Assembly: GCF_001514495.1 (NCBI RefSeq)
Contig: NZ_BCNM01000006.1
Coordinates: forward strand, 214,245 to 278,244
Source of the DNA: Paenibacillus pabuli NBRC 13638
GTDB lineage: Bacteria; Bacillota; Bacilli; Paenibacillales; Paenibacillaceae
Reading direction: 5' to 3'
Length of the DNA: 64,000 bases
Of this stretch, positions 7,985 through 16,900 are shown piece after piece. The notes under the pieces are model-generated. The model ran no database searches. It had not been told where the DNA came from and worked only from the letters and a program-made list of their open reading frames with translations. How positions within the stretch are numbered: the stretch's first letter is position 1; every line of letters starts with the position of its first letter. The position numbers and the translations under genes were made by a program.

Positions 7985-9370
7985 ATGCAAGGGATCGATT
8001 ATACGGCCGGTTCGATCCAACGTTTGCTGTTCCGAACGGCCGTCCCGATGCTGCTTGCTTCTCTGGTCAATGTAATTACGCAGCTGGCCAATGTATTTTT
8101 CATGGGACATACGAGTCAGAGCGTTCTGTATGTGCTGTCGCTGTACATCCCGGTCTCATTCGTGATGATTGCTATCATCGAAGCGATGCAGCTGTCGGTT
8201 CAGGTGGCGGTGGCCCGCAGTCGTGCCGGGGGTCCACGGGTTTTCACACAGCTATATGTCCATATGATGGGAAGTGCAGTGCTGCTGGCTATCCTTACAG
8301 GCGGTGTTGTTATGCTGCTGACTCCCGTGCTGTCATGGTTTTATGCTGTGCCTGCCGACATTAACCCCATGTTTACGCTATACGTGGGGGGGATGATGGT
8401 CGCAAGCATTCCTGCTGTTCTGGCAGCAGTAAGCGGTGCAGCACTTCGGGGGCTGGGTCGGGCGCAAGCGGCATCGTGGAATTCGGTAGGCTTGGCCGTG
8501 CTGAATATTTCCCTTGTGTACATGTTTGTATCGATTTTCGGACTGGATCTGAAAGGGATCGTGTACGCCAACTTGATCTCATCGACATTGTCCTTGGTCA
8601 TATCCCTGTTAATTCTGTTTCTTCGCAAAGAAGTACTTATGGAGCGTTTGGTTTTTGCAAAAAGGCATTTTGTTACGCTCAGGCATGTAGGTATTCCGGT
8701 GTTCATCTCATATTGCATGATCTTTCTGAGTACTTTTTTCTTCAATAAAATTGTCAGCCATTTTGGCGAAGGTGCCGTTGCCGGATTTGGCGTCGGTTAT
8801 CGAATCCAGACGATGGCGATTCTGCCTGGCATTGTGATTGGCTCTGCGATTGGTATCATGATTAATCACAACTTGCAGTCCCCTCATCGGCCAAGGGCCT
8901 ACGCAAGCTATCGTCAGGGTCTGCTGCAATCCTTCGCTCTCTACGCAGTCATAGCCGTTGCGATCTGGGTCTGGAGAGAACCGCTTACTTCGTTCCTGAT
9001 TGAAGATGCGGCATCTCGTGCGGAAGCGGCCCGTTATCTTTCCGTGGTTGCTCTTTCCTATATTGGCATGGGACCCATGATGACTACGCTGCTTACGATG
9101 GAACAGAGTGGACGGGGGTATCAGGCCATGTTCCTTAATGCAATATATTTTCTGCTAATTATTTTACTGGGTTGGGGATTGACTCGACTGTTCAATCAGG
9201 TTATCTATTTCTATGGTGTCATTGCTGGCATGAATGTCATAGGCATGTCTTTCTTCCTGCCTTTCATGCGAAGGCTGAAGCGGGATTATGTAGAGCCGTC
9301 TGGACACGAGGAAGGAATCTCAGCGGACGAAGCAGCTATGTCCAATCAGGGCTATTCTACACAGTCCTGA
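7985..9370 (+). CDS. MATE-family multidrug/metabolite efflux transporter
   Basis: A 461-residue polytopic membrane protein with about 12 hydrophobic segments in two halves. FRTAVPMLLASLVNVITQL is typical of MATE helix 1, and the middle segment with GFGVGYRIQTMA resembles the start of the second half in NorM/DinF-like proteins. MATE transporters export organic cations or metabolites by Na+ or H+ antiport. Placed within the biosynthetic operon, it most likely secretes the product or gives self-resistance; a cationic amine product would fit the family's preference (inference). GGAGGTGA at 7971-7978 is an excellent ribosome site for ATG 7985. Confidence 0.9.
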   Translation: MQGIDYTAGSIQRLLFRTAVPMLLASLVNVITQLANVFFMGHTSQSVLYVLSLYIPVSFVMIAIIEAMQLSVQVAVARSRAGGPRVFTQLYVHMMGSAVLLAILTGGVVMLLTPVLSWFYAVPADINPMFTLYVGGMMVASIPAVLAAVSGAALRGLGRAQAASWNSVGLAVLNISLVYMFVSIFGLDLKGIVYANLISSTLSLVISLLILFLRKEVLMERLVFAKRHFVTLRHVGIPVFISYCMIFLSTFFFNKIVSHFGEGAVAGFGVGYRIQTMAILPGIVIGSAIGIMINHNLQSPHRPRAYASYRQGLLQSFALYAVIAVAIWVWREPLTSFLIEDAASRAEAARYLSVVALSYIGMGPMMTTLLTMEQSGRGYQAMFLNAIYFLLIILLGWGLTRLFNQVIYFYGVIAGMNVIGMSFFLPFMRRLKRDYVEPSGHEEGISADEAAMSNQGYSTQS

Positions 9371-9397
9371 AATCAAATACGGACAGGAGGATCATGC

Positions 9398-10579
9398 ATG
9401 AACTATTCCGAACCCGCTTATCTGGTGCGTCGCATCGGAGATACATGGATTGCTGCGGATAAAACATTCAGCCAGTTCTATGAACTTGAGCCTGAGCACA
9501 AGCTGGAGCCACGAATCTCTCCGGATTTGCCGGGGGTTGAACCCCCGGAGGTCCCTTTTTTTTTGTATGAGCCACGCATTGGAGATGAAGTTCCGAAACT
9601 CTGTATCGTGGGCATTCCCTATTCCGGTGGCACGAGCCTGGTCCATTCATCCGTATCCGGACTCGTGCACACGTTACGTACAGAATCGTATAAAAAAGTA
9701 TTGTATCCTTCATTACAACAATCCGGGAATTCGGGATTATATGACATTGGCAATGGAACGCGCTTACTTGAAGACGTGATTATGCAGGATTGGGGTTCTT
9801 GCCTCATGGATGGAGCAGATGCGAGTGCAGAGGTGCCGTATACAAGAGGACTTGACTCCGCTCTGGAGCATGCGAGGGAGCAACAAGCGCTGTTGTGTTG
9901 CTTGGGTGGCGACCATTCGATTACGCATGGCGTGCTCCAACGGATGCCAAAGGCCGCAGGCAGCCATAGGGTTCTGGTCCAGTTCGATGCCCATCATGAT
10001 TGCGGCATTGATGCCATTCATCAGGAGCACCCCAGTCACTCCAATTTCGTGAGGCATCTGCTGGAAGATGGGACGGTTGATGCTGTTGTACAGATCGGTC
10101 TGCGCGGCCTTCGCTCGGCAGATCAAATGTACAGGCATCCAGGGTTGGTGCAAATATCGGCAGAGCAAATGACACCGGAGAAGGTAAAGGAAGCTCTTCT
10201 TGAAGTTCAACAAAGGTATGATATCGATTCGGCTTATTTGACCTTTGATCTGGATTGCCTTGATCCGGGGAGCTTCCCATATGTGGACTTTCCGATTGGC
10301 GGAGGGCCGACCTGGCAGAACATTCGAAACTGCGTTGTTGCAGCGTTGGAGGTTCCGATACCCTATCTCGGTATGGACATGGTTGAAGGGCATGGCGTGG
10401 AGCGGGACGGACACATCCCAGGGCAATATGAGTTGGCGCTTCGCATGCTGGCTTACATGCTGGATGGCATAGACCGGAATCGTCGCTGGTTTGATTCGCC
10501 TGTCTGTGGGGATATTTCACATGCAGGCATACTGACGGGAACCGCAGCATCAATGAATACAGGGACAAAGGAGACGTGA
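9398..10579 (+). CDS. arginase/agmatinase-family ureohydrolase
   Basis: A 393-residue protein with the binuclear Mn site of ureohydrolases: GGDHS at 170-174, FDAHHD at 196-201 and FDLDCLDP at 283-290. All expected His/Asp ligands are present, so it should be active. The family cleaves guanidino (arginase, agmatinase) or formimino groups; in some natural-product pathways such enzymes unmask an amine by removing an amidino group, and a peptide-directed arginase is also known. An N-terminal extension of about 65 residues precedes the fold and is longer than in housekeeping enzymes. The operon context suggests a tailoring step on a guanidino-bearing intermediate (inference). The 5' part contains a terminator-like hairpin with a T9 run at 9530-9564. 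The C-terminal stop overlaps the next start. Confidence 0.88.
   Translation: MNYSEPAYLVRRIGDTWIAADKTFSQFYELEPEHKLEPRISPDLPGVEPPEVPFFLYEPRIGDEVPKLCIVGIPYSGGTSLVHSSVSGLVHTLRTESYKKVLYPSLQQSGNSGLYDIGNGTRLLEDVIMQDWGSCLMDGADASAEVPYTRGLDSALEHAREQQALLCCLGGDHSITHGVLQRMPKAAGSHRVLVQFDAHHDCGIDAIHQEHPSHSNFVRHLLEDGTVDAVVQIGLRGLRSADQMYRHPGLVQISAEQMTPEKVKEALLEVQQRYDIDSAYLTFDLDCLDPGSFPYVDFPIGGGPTWQNIRNCVVAALEVPIPYLGMDMVEGHGVERDGHIPGQYELALRMLAYMLDGIDRNRRWFDSPVCGDISHAGILTGTAASMNTGTKET
9530..9564 (+). terminator. terminator-like hairpin with T9 tract inside the ureohydrolase gene
   Basis: CCGGGGG (9530-9536), loop TTGAA, CCCCCGG (9542-9548), then 7 bases and nine T at 9556-9564. GGA/TCC pairs outside the core could extend the stem towards the T tract. 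It lies in codons 45-56, in the variable N-terminal extension. It could attenuate the downstream part of the operon, or the T9 run could cause slippage. The gap between stem and T tract weakens the terminator reading. Confidence 0.4.
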
Positions 10580-11559
10580 TGATGAAGGATTTCCGAGCAT
10601 TATATACGTTTCACCGGGAACAGGTCCAGGAGGAGTTATATAAGGAAAGGACAGGCGGCATTCATCTGGGCTACTTCTATGCATTGATGAATATTGTGAA
10701 GGAGCTTGCACCGCTTCAGCCAGCATTGTCTTCCGAGGCAGTCTGGATGGATTACCTGGCTTTTTTGCGTACGATTGATGAACACAAAAAAAGCCCGTTC
10801 TCCTTTATGGAGTGGGATGAGGTAGAGGGACGCGAACATCTGAGGACTACGCTTGAGGAAGGTGGAGCGCTGCTGACCTGGCACTACGGTTTTGTCAGAC
10901 ATAACATGATTACGATTGGTCAGGAGATTCGTGCTGGACATACGAAGGCCAAACTTCCTTTTTACCTGGTCGCCGAGCAGGGGACCGTGGAGCAGGAGCA
11001 GAAGCTGCAAGCCTGGAATTCGATCCGGCAGTATGCAGGGGCGGAGCTGCTTAATGCGGAGGATGAGATGATTGGCATACGATTATATTCCCATTTGCGG
11101 AAAGGGGGCTCATTCAATCTTTTTGTGGATGGACAGACCGGATTCAATGCGGATAACCGCGCAGTGGAACTTCCTTTTCTGAGCTCACGGATTCGGACGA
11201 GGAGCGGCATATTTCGTATTTTAGCGAAGGCCCGCAAGCCTGTATGTCCCTATTTCATGACGTTGACTGAGGATTTTCGTTCGAAAATCGTTTTCCTGCC
11301 TCCGTTCACATTGGAAGAGGATATCCAGGTTTCGGCAGGCCGTGTATATGAGCCGTTTCGTGCTCAGCTGCGGAAACAGCCTGCACTCTGGCGATTTTGG
11401 GATCGACACCATCAGCAGGTTATTCATTGGAAAGAAGACGAGATCCCGCTTCAATCCGAAGAAACGGAGAGTCGGCTGGACTGGTTCTCCAGACCGCTGG
11501 ATGGATTTGGTCAACTTGGACTGAACACCGGGAGTGGTATGATCTACAATTTGGGGTAA
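10579..11559 (+). CDS. LpxL/HtrB-like lysophospholipid acyltransferase family protein
   Basis: About 326 residues. LLTWHYGFVRHN resembles the His-containing block I of the LpxL/HtrB (LPLAT) family, and the region with GGSFNLFVDGQTG followed by ELPFLSSRIRTRSGIFRILAKA resembles the later block in which a hydrophobic pocket and the phrase on target localisation are found. Family members move an acyl chain from ACP or CoA onto an hydroxyl or amine. In a Gram-positive biosynthetic operon the acceptor is not lipid A; transfer of the ACP-bound product onto a second building block is plausible. Start candidates are GTG 10576, ATG 10579 and ATG 10582 behind AAAGGAG; 10579 shares a base with the upstream TGA, while 10582 has the best spacing. 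Confidence 0.65.
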   Translation: MMKDFRALYTFHREQVQEELYKERTGGIHLGYFYALMNIVKELAPLQPALSSEAVWMDYLAFLRTIDEHKKSPFSFMEWDEVEGREHLRTTLEEGGALLTWHYGFVRHNMITIGQEIRAGHTKAKLPFYLVAEQGTVEQEQKLQAWNSIRQYAGAELLNAEDEMIGIRLYSHLRKGGSFNLFVDGQTGFNADNRAVELPFLSSRIRTRSGIFRILAKARKPVCPYFMTLTEDFRSKIVFLPPFTLEEDIQVSAGRVYEPFRAQLRKQPALWRFWDRHHQQVIHWKEDEIPLQSEETESRLDWFSRPLDGFGQLGLNTGSGMIYNLG

Positions 11560-11582
11560 CCGCCAGACAAGGGGGTGTAGGA

Positions 11583-12881
11583 ATGCAGTCTTTTATTACG
11601 GAGCAGCACAATCAACTATCGGTTCATGTAATGCCCACTCGCCAATATGTAAGCCGCTATATCCATCTGAGTATCGTTAACGAACAGGGGAGAATTCCTT
11701 CAGCGGTGTTTATGGTCATTGTTCGTCTGCTGTTCAACCCAAGGCGGGGGTCCCCGGATAAAAGACAGTTGCTCCAGCGTCTATGGACCTGCTATATGGA
11801 CGGGCTTGGATGTGACTTTGAATACAAGGGGGATGCCCAGCTTGCCTCCATTCGTTTGCGTACTCCCGGAAGTTTGCTGCCCCGATTGGAGACGCGAACG
11901 AAGGAGGCACTGGGGCTGCTTGCGGAGATATTGCTTGAACCCGTCTCTAATGATGGCTTTGATTTTGAGGAGACGCTGGTACAGGAAGAGATCGGATGGG
12001 CCGAGCATCATGCCGGTTATGATGTTTCCGAGTGGGACAAGGTGGTGCGGGGGCGTTGTCTGGAATGGCTGGGATATGCAGATCAGGGCAGGGATGGGGA
12101 GCTTGAGAAGCTTCGGGATTGTGTACGTGATGGTGAACTCCCGGAGTGGTATAGGGAATTGCTTCGTTGTCCAATCCATATTCATGTTATCGGCGATTTC
12201 GAGCCTGATCCGATGATAGCCCATGTCTTGGCGACGTTTCGAGCATTGAATGAAGTGGGAGGAGCGGCTGGTGATAAGCAGGCCTCATACTTAACACATG
12301 ACCCTCATACTGCTGAACGGCGGGAAGCTGATGAACTGATGATGGAACTCGTGGATGTTCAGCAATGCAAAATCAATGTGGCCTTTACGACAGGGGTGGG
12401 GTTCGGGTCCTCCAACTATCCCGCCTTGTTTCTTTTTCATTCGCTGTTTGGCGCCACGCCTGCCTCGAGGCTCCAGTACAGGCTTCGTGAACGAAAGCAA
12501 TGGGTATACCAGATTTACAGTACACTGGACGATTATCGCGGCACGCTTCATGTGACAACGGGAACAAGCAGCGGATATGTTGCAGAGGTTCTCGAAGCGA
12601 TAGATGCGGAGTGGTTGCAATTATGCAGCGGAGACATCAGGGAGCAGGAGCTGCACAGAGCCATTCAGAATGTACTGCATTATGTGCAAGTGGGCTACGA
12701 CCTACCTGACCAGGTGATTACCCTCCATATCGATCGGCTGCTCAATCAGGTTTCAATGACTACTCCGCAATTTCTGGATGCCATAGCGGGTGTGACCTCA
12801 GAGCAAGTGGCAGAAGTGGCCGCCGGAATGAAAAAAGAAGTGACTTGGATTTTGTATCCCGAGAGCGAATATTCGGCATAG
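11583..12881 (+). CDS. M16-family peptidase homologue without zinc site (inactive subunit)
   Basis: A 432-residue protein with the two-domain pattern of M16 peptidases: an N-terminal half with LGLLAEILLEPVSNDGFDFEE and a C-terminal half with PASRLQYRLRERKQWVYQIYS, the R-Y-type region typical of the second domain. The inverted zinc motif HxxEH, expected within the first 60 residues, is absent. The next gene encodes an M16 protein that has it. Active/inactive M16 pairs are common, for example YmfH/YmfF, AlbF/AlbE and mitochondrial MPP. I infer that the two form a heterodimeric processing or degrading peptidase. ATG 11583 is chosen behind AAGGGGGTGTAGGA; the frame is open further upstream but without start signals. 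Confidence 0.75.
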   Translation: MQSFITEQHNQLSVHVMPTRQYVSRYIHLSIVNEQGRIPSAVFMVIVRLLFNPRRGSPDKRQLLQRLWTCYMDGLGCDFEYKGDAQLASIRLRTPGSLLPRLETRTKEALGLLAEILLEPVSNDGFDFEETLVQEEIGWAEHHAGYDVSEWDKVVRGRCLEWLGYADQGRDGELEKLRDCVRDGELPEWYRELLRCPIHIHVIGDFEPDPMIAHVLATFRALNEVGGAAGDKQASYLTHDPHTAERREADELMMELVDVQQCKINVAFTTGVGFGSSNYPALFLFHSLFGATPASRLQYRLRERKQWVYQIYSTLDDYRGTLHVTTGTSSGYVAEVLEAIDAEWLQLCSGDIREQELHRAIQNVLHYVQVGYDLPDQVITLHIDRLLNQVSMTTPQFLDAIAGVTSEQVAEVAAGMKKEVTWILYPESEYSA

Positions 12882-12897
12882 CTGTAGGAGGAGAATC

Positions 12898-14121
12898 ATG
12901 AATATTGCTGTGAATACCACGCCCATCCAGCGGCGCTTGTCCAATGGTCTCTACGTCAGCATCTTTCCCGAGCCCCATTTCCACCATACTTTTGTTTCGT
13001 GGTCTGTGTCTTATGGATCAATTCATGATGCGGTACTGCCGGGGAGGGCACATTTCCTTGAGCATATGATGTTCTACAACCCGGATGAGCAGCCTGTTAA
13101 GTCGCTATTGCATGCTCTTGGAGCCTCGACATCTGCACTGACACGTTATGATGTAACGACATACCAGATGGCCTGCACGGGGCAGTTCGAGCAAAGTATG
13201 GACCTGTTTACCCGAATGCTGGCAGCACCGTATTTTACTCCAATACATATTGAAAAGGAACGGGCTGCTATTCGTCAGGAACTGTCCATGTTTGCAGATC
13301 AACCATCCTGGCGATCCTTGCAGCTGCTGACCCAGATGATGTATGGCAGTAATCACCCCATTACATTGGACGTTGCGGGTACACCGGACAGTCTGTATCA
13401 AATGACAATGGATGAGCTAAATGATGCATACAATGAACATTATGCTGCAGGTAAAATGGCCGTTGCCGTGGCGGGTCCAGTTGTACCGGAGGCGATTATC
13501 GAGATGCTGGAGCGGTTCCCGGAGATGTCACATCATACAGCTTCCCGGCAGGGTGGGGTCCCGTTGGGCCGGATTCGGGAGGAGTCCAGTGAACGTTATA
13601 TGGAACTTGAATACGGGTTGCCCCTGCCTCTTGTGAGGTTCGGGTTCCGGGCCGAGGAAGGGATGCAGCTGAAGGATCAAATGGCTTGCATCATTGGCAT
13701 TGAAGCGCTTCTGGGTGAAACTTCCGATTTTCATACGGAGTGCTTCGAGTCAGGCCTGCTTGGCAAAGGAACCACCTGGGACCATTATTATCGCCAGGAG
13801 TTTGCGTTTTCGAATACTTGCGTTTATTCGGCAGATCCGGCTTCATTGTATACCCGTATTGAACAGCAGTGTGATCGGATTCAGGAGGGCGCCATGTCCC
13901 TGCACAATCTGGAGGTTGCACGAATGAAATGGCTAAGTGACTATTATGCGGATATGGATTCACTAAAACAGCGATGCATGAACGTCTCGGAGCATGCGGT
14001 GATTGGTTTGGACTATGTGCAGATCGGTGTGTATGTATCCAGGCTGACAGAAGAAGAAATCTTAATCGGTTTGAGAAAGATGGCAGCGCCTGCTCATCTG
14101 CGGATGGTCGTTTTACGCTAA
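12898..14121 (+). CDS. M16-family zinc peptidase (catalytic subunit)
   Basis: A 407-residue protein with HFLEH at residues 52-56, the inverted HxxEH zinc-binding motif of pitrilysin-type peptidases, and Glu128 in ERAAIRQELSMF as the probable third zinc ligand about 72 residues later. Cytosolic, no signal peptide. It forms an obvious pair with the preceding inactive homologue. In subtilosin biosynthesis the AlbE/AlbF pair processes a ribosomal peptide; here no precursor peptide gene was found inside the window, so the substrate may be a peptide encoded upstream, or the pair may trim a small peptide-like product. AGGAGGAG lies just before ATG 12898. Confidence 0.85.
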   Translation: MNIAVNTTPIQRRLSNGLYVSIFPEPHFHHTFVSWSVSYGSIHDAVLPGRAHFLEHMMFYNPDEQPVKSLLHALGASTSALTRYDVTTYQMACTGQFEQSMDLFTRMLAAPYFTPIHIEKERAAIRQELSMFADQPSWRSLQLLTQMMYGSNHPITLDVAGTPDSLYQMTMDELNDAYNEHYAAGKMAVAVAGPVVPEAIIEMLERFPEMSHHTASRQGGVPLGRIREESSERYMELEYGLPLPLVRFGFRAEEGMQLKDQMACIIGIEALLGETSDFHTECFESGLLGKGTTWDHYYRQEFAFSNTCVYSADPASLYTRIEQQCDRIQEGAMSLHNLEVARMKWLSDYYADMDSLKQRCMNVSEHAVIGLDYVQIGVYVSRLTEEEILIGLRKMAAPAHLRMVVLR

Positions 14122-14137
14122 CAGAAAGGGGCAAGCC

Positions 14138-14848
14138 ATGTCGAACGCGAGGAAAACAGAGGTCCATCTATGGAAGCAGGCGCTGCCTACAATCGAGTAT
14201 CAGCTGCAGTCAGCAGTGGCAAAAGGCCTAGATACACTTGCTCCAGAGGAACAGCAGCGCATGTGGAAAATCGGAAAAGCCTCCCTGCTTGAGGCGCATA
14301 GCTGGATGACTTCAAGGCTTTTCCTTCGAAATGTGCTGGCACAGTATATGCAGCAACAAGCAAGGGATATCCAAATCAAATATGGCCCCTCTGGAAAGCC
14401 GTATATTCACGGTGGGCCTCGCTTCAGCCTGTCTCATACGAAGGGGTTGTGTGTGCTGGCCGTTACATCCAGTAATACGGAGCTTGGAGTAGATATCGAG
14501 TGGATGCGTCCGTTGCTGCGGCAGCAAGCCATTATTAACCGATTCCTGACCGAGGAAGAGCAAGGTTATGTTCTGGATATCGCGTGTAATGGAGGAGAGC
14601 CTTCCACTCTGTTGTGGGAGATGATGACTCGCAAGGAGGCTTGGATCAAAGCGTGCGGCCAAGCACTGTGTGGACAATGGAGGGCGCTGAATACGGTGGA
14701 TGAACGTTTCACTAAGCTGGATCTGGTTGAGCGCGAGGGGTGCTTTTATATACTTCGCAAACTGGATGTAGGTATGGAGTATAATGCCACTCTATGTGTT
14801 GAAGGAAAAACAGAGCCTTCGATCCGATGGATGTCTTTCGTTGTTTAA
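14138..14848 (+). CDS. Sfp-type 4'-phosphopantetheinyl transferase
   Basis: A 236-residue protein with the Sfp/AcpT signature: FSLSHTKGL (substrate/CoA side), ELGVDIEWM (Mg-binding Asp and Glu) and TRKEAWIKACG (W-x-x-KEA-x-x-K, catalytic Glu/Lys). It transfers the phosphopantetheine arm from CoA to the Ser of carrier proteins. As last gene of the operon, 16 bases after the M16 peptidase, it is expected to activate the ACP at 2977-3246, although Sfp-type enzymes are broad. An AGAAAGGGG site precedes ATG 14138. Its presence strongly supports a dedicated carrier-protein pathway. Confidence 0.93.
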   Translation: MSNARKTEVHLWKQALPTIEYQLQSAVAKGLDTLAPEEQQRMWKIGKASLLEAHSWMTSRLFLRNVLAQYMQQQARDIQIKYGPSGKPYIHGGPRFSLSHTKGLCVLAVTSSNTELGVDIEWMRPLLRQQAIINRFLTEEEQGYVLDIACNGGEPSTLLWEMMTRKEAWIKACGQALCGQWRALNTVDERFTKLDLVEREGCFYILRKLDVGMEYNATLCVEGKTEPSIRWMSFVV

Positions 14849-14968
14849 AATGGAATAGGAAATAGCTTACATATCTATTGTATAAACAATGGAATGACCT
14901 GTAAGATGGACAAGTAAACCCTTAATTTACCATTGTTCAACGAACCACCAAGTTGGAGGAGGAATGTC

Positions 14969-16780
14969 ATGATTCAGTTTCCCAAACCGGATGTAGAGCA
15001 ATATTTTCAGACGTATCGGATATCCCATTTTGCTGTATCGGCCGACGAGAAGCACCTGTATTTTGACAGTAATCTGAATGGTCAGCCTAATATCTGGGCG
15101 ATGGATTTGCCGGGTGGATATCCCTATCCCTTGACGTATTTGAATCAGAGCAGTCAGTTTATTAAACCAGACCCGCAGGGCCGTCATATCCTTACGGCGT
15201 TTGATCGGGATGGAGATGAGAACTACCATCTATATGCACTCAAGCCGGAAGGCGGCGTTCCGTTTCCCGTTGTTCCGGCAGAGCCGAAGGACCGGTGTTA
15301 TTACGCCCACTTATCCGAAGATGGACAGCGTTTATATTATGTGACAAGCAGGGATAACCCGAACTATCTCAATTCACGCCGGATTAATCTGGAGACGGGT
15401 GAGGATGAGCTTCTTCATCAGGGGGAAGAGGTCACAAGCAATCTGATTGCTGTGAGTTCGGATGAACAAGCCTACGTGATTCTGAATGTATACTCCAATA
15501 CCTACCAGACGGCGTACCTGTATCGGAACGGTGAGTCGGAATCCATTATCCCGGTTTCCGAGCGGCAGAGTCAGATCTCATATGTGCTGTTTGCAGATGA
15601 TAACAGACTTCTGATGATTACCAATGATGACGAAGCGTATTCCTATGTGGCTGAGTACCGGATGGATACCCGTGAATTTCGCCCATTATGCAGAGTTGAG
15701 GGTGAGGATGTAGAAGACATTCGTTGGCACAAGGCTTCAGAGACGTTATACTTCTGGACGTTTACAGGTCCCGAGAATCGAATGTATGCGCTGGACAATG
15801 GTGCCGAGCAGCCTCGTCGTGTGGACATGCCGCTGGATACGGTGGATCAAGTGACGTTGACCAAGGCTGGCAACGTGTATATCCTGGGGCGTGGAGCCGT
15901 CCAGCCGCATAACATTTATCGGTTGATGGCAGGCCATGAGTCTTGGGAACCGTTGACTGCCAATCGGGTAACAGGGCTTGACCCGAGTGATCTTGTTTAC
16001 CCGGAGGTTATTCGCTATAAGTCCTATGACGGATTGGAGATTGAAGCGCTCTTGTTCAAGGCGAAGCCGGAACAGGCTAATGGCTATACGGTATTTTGGC
16101 CGCATGGCGGGCCACAGGCATCGGAAGCGAAGTTTTTCCGTCCGATGTTCCAATTATTGCTTGCGCAGGGCTATCATATTTTTGCACCAAACTTCCGGGG
16201 AAGCACGGGCTATGGGGCTGAATTTGTCAAAATGGTCGAGAGGGACTGGGGTGAGGGCCCGCGCCTTGATTGTGTTGCCGGAATTCATTGGCTGTTTGAC
16301 GAGGGTATCGCGTCATCGGATCGTCTGTTCGTGGTGGGAGGCAGTTACGGTGGATATATGACTCTGCTGCTGGCTGGGCGTCACCCGGAGTTATTCCGGG
16401 CTGCGGTCGATATTTTTGGGCCGAGCAACCTGTTCACATTCCTGGAATCCGTGCCGGAAGACTGGAAGCCGATGATGGACAACTGGTTGGGTGATTCGGT
16501 CAGGGACCGCGAACGCTTAACGAAGGATTCACCGATTACGTATCTGAATCAGATGGTGAACCCGATGCTGGTCATTCAGGGGGCTAACGATCCAAGGGTC
16601 GTGAAGGCTGAATCGGATCAGATTGTGGCAGCGCTCCAGGAGAAAGGGGTAGATGTGGAATACGTTGTTCTGGATGATGAGGGTCACGGTTTCTCCAGAA
16701 AAACCAATGAGATTCTCGTTTATCGGTGGATGCTGGAGTTTCTACAGAAACATCAGGAAGCTCCGGTTCCGCAATCCTGA
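14969..16780 (+). CDS. S9-family prolyl oligopeptidase-like serine peptidase
   Basis: About 603 residues. The N-terminal 350 or so form a TolB/DPP-like beta-propeller with repeated aromatic/Asp blades; the C-terminal 250 form an alpha/beta-hydrolase domain. The catalytic triad is visible: Ser in GGSYGGYMT, Asp in GANDPRVV, His in DEGHGFS. Such cytosolic acyl-aminoacyl or dipeptidyl peptidases cleave short peptides. The site GGAGGAGG at 14954-14961 fits ATG 14969; an earlier in-frame start at 14933 has none. It lies 120 bases after the biosynthetic operon on the same strand, so it might be part of it or a separate unit; the gap contains only short weak inverted repeats. Confidence 0.9.
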   Translation: MIQFPKPDVEQYFQTYRISHFAVSADEKHLYFDSNLNGQPNIWAMDLPGGYPYPLTYLNQSSQFIKPDPQGRHILTAFDRDGDENYHLYALKPEGGVPFPVVPAEPKDRCYYAHLSEDGQRLYYVTSRDNPNYLNSRRINLETGEDELLHQGEEVTSNLIAVSSDEQAYVILNVYSNTYQTAYLYRNGESESIIPVSERQSQISYVLFADDNRLLMITNDDEAYSYVAEYRMDTREFRPLCRVEGEDVEDIRWHKASETLYFWTFTGPENRMYALDNGAEQPRRVDMPLDTVDQVTLTKAGNVYILGRGAVQPHNIYRLMAGHESWEPLTANRVTGLDPSDLVYPEVIRYKSYDGLEIEALLFKAKPEQANGYTVFWPHGGPQASEAKFFRPMFQLLLAQGYHIFAPNFRGSTGYGAEFVKMVERDWGEGPRLDCVAGIHWLFDEGIASSDRLFVVGGSYGGYMTLLLAGRHPELFRAAVDIFGPSNLFTFLESVPEDWKPMMDNWLGDSVRDRERLTKDSPITYLNQMVNPMLVIQGANDPRVVKAESDQIVAALQEKGVDVEYVVLDDEGHGFSRKTNEILVYRWMLEFLQKHQEAPVPQS

Positions 16781-16836
16781 TGCCGATTGGTGTTTACCGT
16801 TAGCTTCAACTTTCATGATGGAATTAATGTATAAGG

Positions 16837-16880
16837 AAAACCGTCAGCATGAGAAGTCCTCATCGCCTGACGGTTTTTTT
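16837..16880 (+). terminator. rho-independent terminator after the S9 peptidase gene
   Basis: AAAACCGTCAG (16837-16847) pairs with CTGACGGTTTT (from 16867), followed by an eight-base T run. The A run on the left side allows it to end the minus-strand gene at 16901 as well. Confidence 0.85.
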
Positions 16881-16900
16881 TGGCGAGTTATTTGATTAGT

